DNA from: Pseudothauera rhizosphaerae
GTDB taxonomy: Bacteria > Pseudomonadota > Gammaproteobacteria > Burkholderiales > Rhodocyclaceae
NCBI RefSeq assembly: GCF_004801305.1
Contig: NZ_SSOD01000018.1
Coordinates: forward strand, 1-64,000
Length of the DNA stretch: 64,000 nucleotides
Reading direction: 5' to 3'
The translations under genes and the position numbers were made by a program. Below are positions 30,601 through 38,427 of this stretch, one piece after another. The notes below the pieces were generated by a model, which saw only the letters and a program-made list of their open reading frames with translations, searched no databases and was not told the origin of the DNA. The number at the start of each line of letters is the position of its first letter. The stretch's first letter is position 1.

Positions 30601-31407
30601 TCATTGGAGGCCGCGCCGCCGGCTCTCGGCCTGCAGCATCCCCTCGATGCGCTCCAGCAGTCTGCGCATCGCACCGAGGCCCGGCGCGTCGTCCGGTATC
30701 TGTTCGGCAAGCGTGGCTTCGAGTGTATCCAAGGCCTGCCTGCCGGCTTCCAGGCATTCGATGTGGGAAAAAACGTGTTCCTGCGGCGTGCAGGCCAGTG
30801 CAGTGCCAATGTCGGCGAGCGTGGCTCCCTCCATCCCGGCTTCGGCCTTCTTGCCCAGCGAAGCACGCACTTGTTCGTTTCGTTGCGCCTGTTCCCAATC
30901 GTCCCACCCGTAGTCGCGCCCGTCGCCGGTAACGGTGAGTGGTATCCGGCGCAGCGACTGCGGCAGCTTGTGGTTGATCCACTGCAGCAGGCTGATGCGA
31001 TGCTCGGTGTCCTGCGGATGCAGTTGCGCACCGAAACGCTCGAACAGGCCGTCGATCAGCAGGAGACAAGGTGCCACAGCCCGCAGGCCGATGCGTCCAA
31101 CTAGCGCCTCGAAGAGCCAGGCTGCCAGTTGCAGATCCTTGCTGCGCCTGGCCAGTGCCTGCGCCGACAGTTCGCTTGCCGCCACCCAATCGGCGCGCTT
31201 GAATTCGTGTCTCCAGATGCCGGGCGGCACGCTGCCGTCTTCCTCCTGGCGCTCGTGGCGAATGCGCGCATAGCTCTCGTCTTGTGTGGCTGGATGGCCG
31301 GTGGCTGCATCTCCGGGAATCTTCGCCAGCATCTCCGTCGCATCGACTCCAACCAATCCGGCAAAGAACGGGTCGAGCCTGGACTCCAGATCATCACTGG
31401 TACTCAT
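30601..31407 (-). CDS. Orphan TssA-like (ImpA_N) protein
   Basis: This 268-residue protein is related to the N-terminal ImpA domain of type VI secretion TssA. It has DESYARIRHERQEE, PPGIWRHEFKRADWVAASELSAQALARRSKDLQLAAWL and GLRAVAPCLLLIDGLFERFGAQLHP, the familiar residues where TssA starts its sheath-cap domain. It is shorter than normal TssA (roughly 350-500 residues), lacking the C-terminal assembly domain. No other T6SS gene is in the window. I start it at the ATG with a GGAG site. It may be a decayed remnant, a free regulator, or part of an unlinked T6SS. Confidence 0.78.
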   Translation of the reverse strand: MSTSDDLESRLDPFFAGLVGVDATEMLAKIPGDAATGHPATQDESYARIRHERQEEDGSVPPGIWRHEFKRADWVAASELSAQALARRSKDLQLAAWLFEALVGRIGLRAVAPCLLLIDGLFERFGAQLHPQDTEHRISLLQWINHKLPQSLRRIPLTVTGDGRDYGWDDWEQAQRNEQVRASLGKKAEAGMEGATLADIGTALACTPQEHVFSHIECLEAGRQALDTLEATLAEQIPDDAPGLGAMRRLLERIEGMLQAESRRRGLQ

Positions 31408-31458
31408 GGCGGACTCCTGCGTTTGTAACGGCAACCAGCACCATCATCCCGTCATCTG

Positions 31459-32418
31459 TCATTTGCGGGAATCTTCTGCGTCATCCCTCGGCAACGTGCT
31501 GGATGCCCGATGAGGAACCCATCGACTCGCCCGCGCGTAGCGCCCGGGAGGCTGGCCCACGTGGCGGCTGAACGCGGTGCTGAACGTGCTTGCCGATCCG
31601 TAGCCTACGCGCTCGGCGACCTCGGCGATCCCGAGATCATGGCCGCGAAGCAGGTCCTTCGCCAAGGCCATGCGCCAAGCCAGCAGGTACTCCATCGGCG
31701 GCAGACCCACCGTACGCGTGAACCGATCGTAGAACGCAGAACGCGATAGTGCGGCCTTCTTCGCCAGTTGCGCCACCGTCCAGGAGCGTGCGGGGTCTCC
31801 GTGCATATGCCGGATCGCCTGTGCGATGCGCGCATCGGCCAGGCCGCGCAACAACCCGGGCGGCGCATCCTCTCCCGACGTCGACCGCAGGGCTTCGATG
31901 AGCAGCACCTCCACCAGTCGTGAGAGTACGAGGTCGCGGCCGGGCCGCTGTTCGCCCGACTCTCCATCGACGAGTCGCACCAGCACCGACAGGCGCTCGA
32001 CGCCGCGCACGTGGATCAATGCGGGCAACAGCGACACCAGCAAGGCTGCATCCGGCGAGTCGAAGACAAAGTAGCCGCCGAGCAGGCGTACATCGGGTGG
32101 ACCGCTGCGCGTGCCGTGGCGAACTTCACCCGTTTGCCCGGCTGCAGCCTTGGGGTCGATGCGCGTGGGCGCCACCGGCCCGAAACCCGACAACACGAAG
32201 CCAGGGGTCGCCGGCAGGAGCACGAAGTCGCCAGTCTCCAGCGCGATGGGAGCCCAGCCATCGACGGCCAGACGGCAACTGCCTTCGAGCACGACGCAGA
32301 AGCTCGGCTGCCCGAAGTGATCGTAGCGGACCCCCCAGCGGCCGGCGCCGCTGATGCCTTTGGCGAACACCGTGCGGGGCTGCAGCAGCGCGATGACTTC
32401 TGCAAGCGGATCGGTCAT
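31459..32418 (-). CDS. AraC-family regulator with cupin-type sensor
   Basis: This 319-residue protein has an N-terminal cupin (GISGAGRWGVRYDHFGQPSFCVVLEGSCRL with an ETGDFVLLPATP turn) and the C-terminal AraC DNA-binding pair (WTVAQLAKKAALSRSAFYDRF and GIAEVAERVGYGSASTFSTAF). The cupin_6/AraC type usually controls a neighbouring oxidoreductase. Here the divergent SDR starts 74 bp away and is the probable target. I chose the ATG at 32418; an upstream in-frame extension is not conserved-looking. Confidence 0.9.
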   Translation of the reverse strand: MTDPLAEVIALLQPRTVFAKGISGAGRWGVRYDHFGQPSFCVVLEGSCRLAVDGWAPIALETGDFVLLPATPGFVLSGFGPVAPTRIDPKAAAGQTGEVRHGTRSGPPDVRLLGGYFVFDSPDAALLVSLLPALIHVRGVERLSVLVRLVDGESGEQRPGRDLVLSRLVEVLLIEALRSTSGEDAPPGLLRGLADARIAQAIRHMHGDPARSWTVAQLAKKAALSRSAFYDRFTRTVGLPPMEYLLAWRMALAKDLLRGHDLGIAEVAERVGYGSASTFSTAFSRHVGQPPGRYARASRWVPHRASSTLPRDDAEDSRK

Positions 32419-32492
32419 TGCAGGACAGTCGCCAATTGATTCCGGACTTTCCATTGTAGAGCGTCCTGTCTTTGCCCCCTATCGTGTCACCC

Positions 32493-33260
32493 ATGCCAAC
32501 CACCCTGGAAACCACCGTGAATACCGTGCTGATCACCGGCTGCTCCTCCGGCTACGGCCTGGAGACCGCCCGCTACTTCCACACGCAGGGCTGGAACGTC
32601 ATCGCCACCATGCGCAGCCCGCACGAAAACCTGTTGCCCCGGTCGGAGCGGCTACGGGTACTGCCGCTGGACGTGACCAACCCGCGCAGCATTGCCGCGG
32701 CACTCGAGGCCAGCGGCCCCATCGACGTGCTCGTCAACAATGCCGGCATCGGCCTCTTCGGTGCGTTCGAGGCCACTCCGATGGCGACGACGCGCGAGGT
32801 CTTCGAGACCAACACGTTCGGCGTGATGGCAATGACGCAGGCGGTGCTGCCGCAGTTCCGCGCACGCCGCTCGGGTGTCGTCGTGAACGTCACCTCGAGC
32901 GCAACGCTTGCGCCCATGCCGCTGGTTGCCGCGTACACGGCGAGCAAGACCGCCGTGGAAGGCTTCACCGCTTCGCTGGCTTTCGAACTGGAGGCCTTCG
33001 ACGTGCGCATGAAGCTGGTGCAGCCGGGTTACGCGCCGACCACGCGTTTCACGAGCAACGGCAGCGAGCGCATGCGTGGCTTGATCCCCGAGGCCTATCA
33101 GCCTTTCGCACAGCGCATTTTCGCTTCGCTCACGCAAGTTGGTGCCGTGACCACCGAGGCCGACGTCGCGGAAGCGATATGGCGCGCCGCCAACGACCAA
33201 TCCGGCCAACTGCGATTCCCAGCCGGAGCTGATGCCGTGGCGCTGGCGGAGAGAATATGA
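32493..33260 (+). CDS. Short-chain dehydrogenase/reductase
   Basis: This 255-residue Rossmann-fold enzyme has a nucleotide motif, TGCSSGYGL (about 12-20), NNAGIGLFG near residue 90, catalytic Ser in VNVTSSATLAP and YTASKTAVEGF with the catalytic Tyr and Lys. Classical SDRs use NAD(P)H on alcohols and ketones; the substrate is unknown. It is divergent from the cupin-AraC regulator. A GTG eight codons downstream (before NTVLITG) is an alternative start closer to the usual SDR N-terminus. Confidence 0.9.
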   Translation: MPTTLETTVNTVLITGCSSGYGLETARYFHTQGWNVIATMRSPHENLLPRSERLRVLPLDVTNPRSIAAALEASGPIDVLVNNAGIGLFGAFEATPMATTREVFETNTFGVMAMTQAVLPQFRARRSGVVVNVTSSATLAPMPLVAAYTASKTAVEGFTASLAFELEAFDVRMKLVQPGYAPTTRFTSNGSERMRGLIPEAYQPFAQRIFASLTQVGAVTTEADVAEAIWRAANDQSGQLRFPAGADAVALAERI

Positions 33261-33380
33261 TGGCCCCATGGAGCCATCTGAAGCCGCTCGTGGCTGCGCT
33301 GCTCGCGGCAGCCAACCGCCCTATGCTCCGCCCCATCCCATCCACGCGACAACGCCCGGCTTGCCGGGCGCTGTCATGAC

Positions 33381-35093
33381 TCAATGGCTGGTGCCTTCCT
33401 CCCGCATCACCTTGTTCCACACGTTGTACTTCCCCACCGGCTTCCGCATCGGTAGCCGCTTCACCTCTTCCAGCGTCCGTGCGTCATACACCACCACTGC
33501 CCCGTCGTCCTCCCACAGGCTGGCGAGCGCGTAGCGGCCGTCGCGGGTGAATTCCACGTGGGCCAGGGTGCGGCCGGGTTCGCCTGCGATCTCCCGCACC
33601 ACTTCCAGGCTTTCCTTGTCGATGACCTGCAGCACGTGCTTGTTTTCCGGGCTCATCATGGAATCGACGAAGGCGTAGCGGCTGGCTTCGTGGCTGCGCA
33701 GGAAGAAGCCGGGGCCGCGGGTGGGGATGCGGCGCAGGACTTCCCAGGTGGCGAGGTCGATGACCGTGACCTCGGCGGCCTTGAGGTTGGTGCTGGCCAT
33801 GACGCGGCGGCCCTGCCAGTCCCAGGTGATGCCGGAGCCCAGGTGGGGCATGCCGGCCAGCGGCAGGTCGGCGACCTTCTTGCGCACGTCCAGGTTCACC
33901 ACCTGGCCCCTGCCCTCGCGGGAGGCGCCCATCAGTTCCGAGTAGTCCTGGGTGAAGAAGAAATCGTCCAGTACGTCGTCGAGCTGGGTGCGGCGGGGGT
34001 TGAGGTAACCGGGGATGAATTCGCCTTCACCCTGCTTGAAGTCGTGGATGAAGCCGATCGGGATGTCGTCCACCGCGCGGGTGTAGCTGATCTCCCAGAC
34101 TTCGGGCACGTCCTTCAGCGCGGCGATGAAGGACTGCCGCGGAGTGGCTTCGTACACCGCGGAGACGCGCGAACTTTTCACGCCGTCCCGGTCGGTGGCG
34201 GCTATGGATTTGAGCAGGTTCAGGTCGCCGTCCAGCAGCACCAGGGTGTGGGGCAGGTAGTTGGCCACGGCGACGTGCTTGCCGTCCGGCGACACGGCGA
34301 CGTTGCGGGTGTTGATGCCGGCGCGCACCTCGGCCACCACCTTGAGATTCCACAGGTCGTACTTGGTGACCCAGCCGTCCCGCGAGCCGAAGAACACGTA
34401 GCGCCCGCCTTGGGCGAATTTCGGCCCGCCGTGCAGGGCGTGGCGGCTGGGGAAACGGTGAATGGGTTCCAGGCGGTCGCCGTCCAGCACCGAGACGTGG
34501 TGGTCGCCCGCCTCCACCACCAGGAAGAGGTTGAGGGGGTCGGCATCGAACACGGGGCGGTCGGCGAGGGTGGCCGGATCGACGTGCTGGATGCGGGAGG
34601 CGCGGATGTCGGCCTCGGTCCAGCGCGGAGCGGGTACGACCGGGGAGTAGATCCACTCCACCAGCGCGGTGATTTCCGCGGCGGTCATGGTCTGGCCGAA
34701 GGGGAGCATCTGCGTGGCCGGGCGGCCTTCGCGCACCACTTGGAGCGCTTCCGCCTTGCGCAGGCGGGCAAGGTTTTCCGGCAGCAGGGCCGGGCCCATG
34801 CCGCCCAGGCGGTCGGCGCCGTGGCAGGTGGCGCAGTGCTGGGTGTAGTGCTGAGCCGCGTCGGTGGCGCGCGCCTTGGCCGGCATGAAGGCGAGCAGCA
34901 TCGCCAGGCCGAACCACACCGCGGCGAGCACGATGATTCTGCGGGCCAGGGGCGGCAGCTTGGTCGAGGACGGCGGACGCAGTGGCTCGTCCCGCGGGCC
35001 CTCCTCTTCTTCCACCCAGGGTTCGAGCGGACGCGGCAGGTAGTCGCGCAGCGGTTTGTACTGGGGGTCCTGCTCGCGTCTATCCTGGGTCAT
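33381..35093 (-). CDS. nirN: NirN, dihydro-heme d1 dehydrogenase
   Basis: This 570-residue protein is NirS-like. It has a cytochrome c site C87-AT-C90-H91, then an eight-bladed propeller similar to the d1 domain, with HALHGGPKFAQGGRYVFFGSRDGW, GINTRNVAVSPDGKHVAVANY and GMPHLGSGITWDWQGRRVMAST. NirN oxidises the dihydro-heme d1 precursor and delivers it to NirS. Oddity: the protein starts with about 50 hydrophilic residues before a membrane helix at 52-70 instead of a normal short signal peptide, which predicts an N-terminally anchored form. Its ATG overlaps the nirJ stop (ATGA). Confidence 0.9.
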   Translation of the reverse strand: MTQDRREQDPQYKPLRDYLPRPLEPWVEEEEGPRDEPLRPPSSTKLPPLARRIIVLAAVWFGLAMLLAFMPAKARATDAAQHYTQHCATCHGADRLGGMGPALLPENLARLRKAEALQVVREGRPATQMLPFGQTMTAAEITALVEWIYSPVVPAPRWTEADIRASRIQHVDPATLADRPVFDADPLNLFLVVEAGDHHVSVLDGDRLEPIHRFPSRHALHGGPKFAQGGRYVFFGSRDGWVTKYDLWNLKVVAEVRAGINTRNVAVSPDGKHVAVANYLPHTLVLLDGDLNLLKSIAATDRDGVKSSRVSAVYEATPRQSFIAALKDVPEVWEISYTRAVDDIPIGFIHDFKQGEGEFIPGYLNPRRTQLDDVLDDFFFTQDYSELMGASREGRGQVVNLDVRKKVADLPLAGMPHLGSGITWDWQGRRVMASTNLKAAEVTVIDLATWEVLRRIPTRGPGFFLRSHEASRYAFVDSMMSPENKHVLQVIDKESLEVVREIAGEPGRTLAHVEFTRDGRYALASLWEDDGAVVVYDARTLEEVKRLPMRKPVGKYNVWNKVMREEGTSH

Positions 35094-36310
35094 GGGTTCA
35101 CCGTGTGCGCGGCCGCACGCCGCAGGGGAATGAAGGGCGTGGTGCGCACGCGCTCGCCGGCTGCGCCAGGGGCCAGGCCGATCTCCTCGTCGGAGAGGTA
35201 GCAGGCGGGGTCTTCCGCCCACACGTCGCCGGTGATCTGCCCGGCGCGCACGCGCGAGCTGCCGTTGCAGATGTCCAGATAGGCGCATTGCCCGCAGCGC
35301 CCGCCCAGTTTGCGCGGATGGGCGCGCAGGCCGGCCATCAGCGGGTTGGAGAGATCGCTCCAGATGGCCGAGAAGGACCGCTCGCGCACGTTGCCGAGCG
35401 CCTCGTGCCACCACATGGTGTCCGGGTGTACGGTGCCCAGGTTGTCGATGTTGGCGACGTTGACGCCGCTGGCATTGCCGCCCCATTGCAGCAGCCGGAG
35501 GACCGTGCGCGAGGCGTGCTGCGGGAAGCGTTTCGCCACCCAGTGCAGCAGGTAGACGCCGTCGGCATCGTTGTTGCCGGTGACGAATTCGTGCGGCAGG
35601 CCGCGCCGCTCGCGCTCCAGACAGGTGTCGAACAGCAGGTCCATGGCCTGGCGGGTGGTCTGGTGGTGCGCGTCGTCGGCGCGGTATTTGTTGCCGCGCC
35701 CGGCGTAGTTGAGGTGGGAGAAGTAGAACTTGTGGATGCCTTCGTCTTCCACCAGGCGCAGCAGGGCCGGCAGGTCGTGGGCGTTGTCCTCGGTCATGGT
35801 GTAGCGCACGCCCACCTTCAGCCCGCGCTCGCGGCACAGGCGGATGCCGGCCATCGAGGCGTCGAAGGCGCCGGGCATGCGGCGGAAGCGGTCATGGGTG
35901 GCGCCGATGCCGTCCAGGCTGACGCCCACGTAGTCGAAGCCGATCTCGGCGATGCGGCCGATGTTGCCGGCGTCGATCAGCGTGCCGTTGGTGGACAGGC
36001 CCACGTAGAAGCCCATGGCCTTGGCACGCCGTGCGACGTCGAAGAGATCGGGCCTGAGCAGCGGCTCGCCGCCGGAGAGGATCAGCACCGGCACCCGGAA
36101 GGCCTTGAGGTCGTCCATGACGCGGAAGACTTCTTCGGTGGACAGCTCGCCGGCGAAGTCGGTATCCGCCGAGATGGAGTAGCAGTGCTTGCAGGTGAGG
36201 TTGCAGCGCCGGATCAGGTTCCAGATCACCACCGGGCCGGGCGGGTTGCGCCGGGGGCCGGCCGGGGCGGGATGGTCGAGTTCGCGGATGAACTGGGAGA
36301 TGCGGAACAT
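35090..36310 (-). CDS. nirJ: NirJ, radical SAM heme d1 synthesis protein
   Basis: This 406-residue radical SAM enzyme has the cluster motif C36-x3-C40-x2-C43 (RRCNLTCKHCY), the GGEP motif in LILSGGEPLLRPD, and a SPASM-like C-terminus with CGQCAYLDICNGSSRVRA and CYLSDEEIG. NirJ replaces the propionate side chains of didecarboxysiroheme by oxo groups in heme d1 biosynthesis. I use the ATG at 36310 (MFRISQFIREL), the family start. It overlaps nirN by four bases and has an FNR/Dnr-like box about 60 bp upstream, inside the end of nirH. Confidence 0.94.
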   Translation of the reverse strand: MFRISQFIRELDHPAPAGPRRNPPGPVVIWNLIRRCNLTCKHCYSISADTDFAGELSTEEVFRVMDDLKAFRVPVLILSGGEPLLRPDLFDVARRAKAMGFYVGLSTNGTLIDAGNIGRIAEIGFDYVGVSLDGIGATHDRFRRMPGAFDASMAGIRLCRERGLKVGVRYTMTEDNAHDLPALLRLVEDEGIHKFYFSHLNYAGRGNKYRADDAHHQTTRQAMDLLFDTCLERERRGLPHEFVTGNNDADGVYLLHWVAKRFPQHASRTVLRLLQWGGNASGVNVANIDNLGTVHPDTMWWHEALGNVRERSFSAIWSDLSNPLMAGLRAHPRKLGGRCGQCAYLDICNGSSRVRAGQITGDVWAEDPACYLSDEEIGLAPGAAGERVRTTPFIPLRRAAAHTVNP

Positions 36311-36363
36311 GGACGGGCCTCGCGGGTTATGTCCGATTACAGCGGGCCGGGCCACCGGGCGAA

Positions 36364-36377
36364 ATGATCCGCATCAA
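36364..36377. promoter_or_regulatory. FNR/Dnr-like box overlapping the nirH stop codon
   Basis: ATGAT-CCGC-ATCAA agrees with the consensus at nine of ten positions. Its centre is 60 bp before nirJ and it covers the nirH stop (36374-36376). It would give nirJN a second, internal start under the same control as the whole nir operon. Confidence 0.6.
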
Positions 36378-36883
36378 TCGCGCAGGCGCAGGCCGGTCTT
36401 TTTGAGGATGGCGGTGGAGAACAGCACCTCGTGATCACGCAGCGCGCGGGGGAATTCCACCGTCAGCAGGGCCTGCAGTTCGCCCACGCGCGCCAGCACT
36501 TCCTCCCGGCTGACGCCGTGCACCATGGCGAACAGGTTGTACGGCCATTCCGGCGGGCGGCGCGGGCGGCGGTAGCAGTGGGTGACGAAGGGCTGCGCTC
36601 CGACGCGCTCGCCGGCCGCGTCGATGGCCGCGTCGTCCACGTCCCACACGCTCATGCCGTTGGCGGTGTAGCCCAGGGCGTAGTGGTTGGGCACCGCACC
36701 GATGCGGCGGATCACTCCGCCGTCCAGCATCGCGGCGAGGCGGCGGATGACCTCGGCTTCAGGGATGCCGACACGCGCGGCGAGGGATTCGTAGGGCTTG
36801 GGCAACAGTGGCAGGCCGGCCTGGGTGGCGCGGATCAGGCGGCGGTCGATGTCGTCCAGCAGCGGGGCATGAGGCGCGTTCAT
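36374..36883 (-). CDS. nirH: NirH, siroheme decarboxylase subunit
   Basis: This 169-residue protein of the Lrp/AsnC-like NirDLGH family has an N-terminal winged helix (IDRRLIRATQAGLPLLPKPYESLAARVG) and an effector-like fold with WPYNLFAMVHG. The pattern HYALGYTANGMSVWDVDD with YRRPRRPPEWPYN is typical of NirH/NirL. It decarboxylates siroheme together with the related subunits NirG and NirDL. It overlaps nirG by four bases. Confidence 0.9.
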   Translation of the reverse strand: MNAPHAPLLDDIDRRLIRATQAGLPLLPKPYESLAARVGIPEAEVIRRLAAMLDGGVIRRIGAVPNHYALGYTANGMSVWDVDDAAIDAAGERVGAQPFVTHCYRRPRRPPEWPYNLFAMVHGVSREEVLARVGELQALLTVEFPRALRDHEVLFSTAILKKTGLRLRD

Positions 36884-37359
36884 CTCGCCTCCAGCTTCAT
36901 GCCGACGAAGTACTCACGCTCCTTGGGGAAGCACTGCACCGCCAACCCGGTGGCGCGCTCGATCTCCCGCGCGCAGGCGGCGATACCGTCCGGCGTTTCG
37001 GTAGCGAGCACGAACCACATGTTGAGGCGGTGTTCGCGGCGGTAGTTGTGGGCCACTTCGGGAAAGCCGTTCACCCGCTCCACCACTTCGGCCCAGCGCT
37101 CCTCCGGCACTTCCATCGCCGCCAGGCAGAAGGCACCGCCGGCGCGCTCGATCTGGAACATGGGGCCGAAGCGGGTCAGCACGCGGTCGACAAGGAGGCG
37201 GCGCAGGCGGCGGATGACCTCCTCCTCGCCCAGCCCCAGGCGCTCGGCGACCACGCCGTAGGGCCGGTGGGCGAGCGGGAAGCCGCCCTGCAGACCGTTG
37301 ATGAGGCGGCGGTCGATGTCGTCCAGCGGATCGCGCGGCGGCGCCAGTCCTTCAAGCAT
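36880..37359 (-). CDS. nirG: NirG, siroheme decarboxylase subunit
   Basis: This 159-residue member of the same family has DDIDRRLINGLQGGFPLAHRPYGVVAERLG at the N-terminus and EVAHNYRREHRLNMWFVLATE near residue 100, the pattern of the NirD/NirG branch (NYRREHxxNMWF) as opposed to the NirH/NirL branch. I start it at ATG 37359, which overlaps the end of nirDL by eight bases. It is part of the nirC-F-DL-G-H-J-N transcript. Confidence 0.9.
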   Translation of the reverse strand: MLEGLAPPRDPLDDIDRRLINGLQGGFPLAHRPYGVVAERLGLGEEEVIRRLRRLLVDRVLTRFGPMFQIERAGGAFCLAAMEVPEERWAEVVERVNGFPEVAHNYRREHRLNMWFVLATETPDGIAACAREIERATGLAVQCFPKEREYFVGMKLEAR

Positions 37360-38422
37360 CGGCGGCCTCCGGGTCGGGCAGGTAACAGGCACCGCACTGC
37401 TTGAAGCGGCGGCGGCTGAACAGCACGGCGTGGGGCCAGGCGTCCAGCCCCAGGCGGGCGGCGATGGCATCGCGCCGGGCCAGCACCTCGTCCCGCGCAC
37501 GGCCGTGGATCATGCAGAACAGGTTGTAGGGCCAGTGGGGCGGCGCGTGGCGGCGACGGTAGCACAGGGTAACGCCGGGCTCGGCGCCGAGCTGGCGGCC
37601 GAGTTCGGCGACGCGCCCGTCGGCCACGTCCCACACGCACATGGCATTGGCGGTGTAGCCCAGTTCGTGGTGGCGCACCACCACGCCGAAGCGGCGCAGC
37701 AGGCCGGCGGCCAGCCATTCGTCGATCAGCGCGCACACCAGGGCGCCGGAGAGTTCCACCCGCTCGCCCAGGGCGTCGAAGGGCCGCGGCACCAGGGGCA
37801 GGCCTTGCTGCAGCGCGTGCAGCAAGGCGTGTTCGATGCCGGGCAGTGCGCATGCCGCCCCCTCTCCCCGGCCCTCTCCCGCGAGGGGAGAGGGGAGTTT
37901 CGTCCCCGGAACGTCTGTCCGGGCAATGGTGTTCTCCCTCTCCCCTCGCGGGAGAGGGGCTGGGGGAGAGGGGGCCCCACCGCCCAGGTCGAAACCCAGG
38001 TCGATGTGGTAGGCCTCCTCCATGGGCAGCACGATGGCCGCCAGGCCGGTATCCGCCTCGATGCCGGCGAACACCGCGTCCAGCCGGGCGGCGTCGGGCG
38101 CCGCCACCACGAACCACAGGTTGTAGCGGTGCTCGCGTTCGTAGTTGTGGTTGACCTCCGGCAGCGCGCTGACCCGCGCCGCCACCGCGTCCAGATCGCC
38201 GGCCGGCACGGCCAGCGCGGCCAGCGCGCTGGCGCCCAGGCGGCGCGCGGCGACCACCGGGCCGATGCGGCTCACCACGCCGTCCGCCTGCCACGCCCGG
38301 TAGGCGGCGAGCACCGCGTCCTCGCTCATGCCGACGGCCGCGCCAATCTCGGCAAAGGGCCGCTCCACGAGCGGAAAGCCGTGCTGCCAATCGTTGAGCA
38401 GGCGCAGGCGGGCCTCGTCCAT
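37352..38422 (-). CDS. nirDL: NirDL, fused siroheme decarboxylase subunits
   Basis: This 356-residue protein holds two Lrp-like halves. Residues about 1-150 are NirD-type (VNHNYEREHRYNLWFVVAA); residues about 200-350 are NirL-type (HHELGYTANAMCVWDVAD, PHWPYNLFCMIHG). Fused NirDL is known in other denitrifiers. Oddity: the linker from about residue 150 to 195 (PSPPAPLPRGEREN, PSPLAGEGRGEG) is the translation of a G/C-rich palindromic repeat, 37857-37978. The two domains themselves look complete. The start is an ATG 5 bp after the nirF stop. Confidence 0.92.
   Translation of the reverse strand: MDEARLRLLNDWQHGFPLVERPFAEIGAAVGMSEDAVLAAYRAWQADGVVSRIGPVVAARRLGASALAALAVPAGDLDAVAARVSALPEVNHNYEREHRYNLWFVVAAPDAARLDAVFAGIEADTGLAAIVLPMEEAYHIDLGFDLGGGAPSPPAPLPRGERENTIARTDVPGTKLPSPLAGEGRGEGAACALPGIEHALLHALQQGLPLVPRPFDALGERVELSGALVCALIDEWLAAGLLRRFGVVVRHHELGYTANAMCVWDVADGRVAELGRQLGAEPGVTLCYRRRHAPPHWPYNLFCMIHGRARDEVLARRDAIAARLGLDAWPHAVLFSRRRFKQCGACYLPDPEAADA
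37857..37978. repeat. G/C-rich palindromic repeat in the nirDL linker
   Basis: The element has a left part CCCTCTCCCGCGAGGGGAGA and a right part CTCTCCCCTCGCGGGAGAGG around a centre with CCCCGGAACGTCTGTCCGGG. Its composition and symmetry resemble dispersed intergenic repeats (compare 8905-9003). The reading frame passes through it without a stop. Confidence 0.85.
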
Positions 38423-38427
38423 GACGG

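Noticed and set aside
33558-35201. Long plus-strand frame opposite nirN
   Set aside because: The minus strand encodes a recognisable NirN; the opposite frame has no domain motifs and is a GC-bias shadow.
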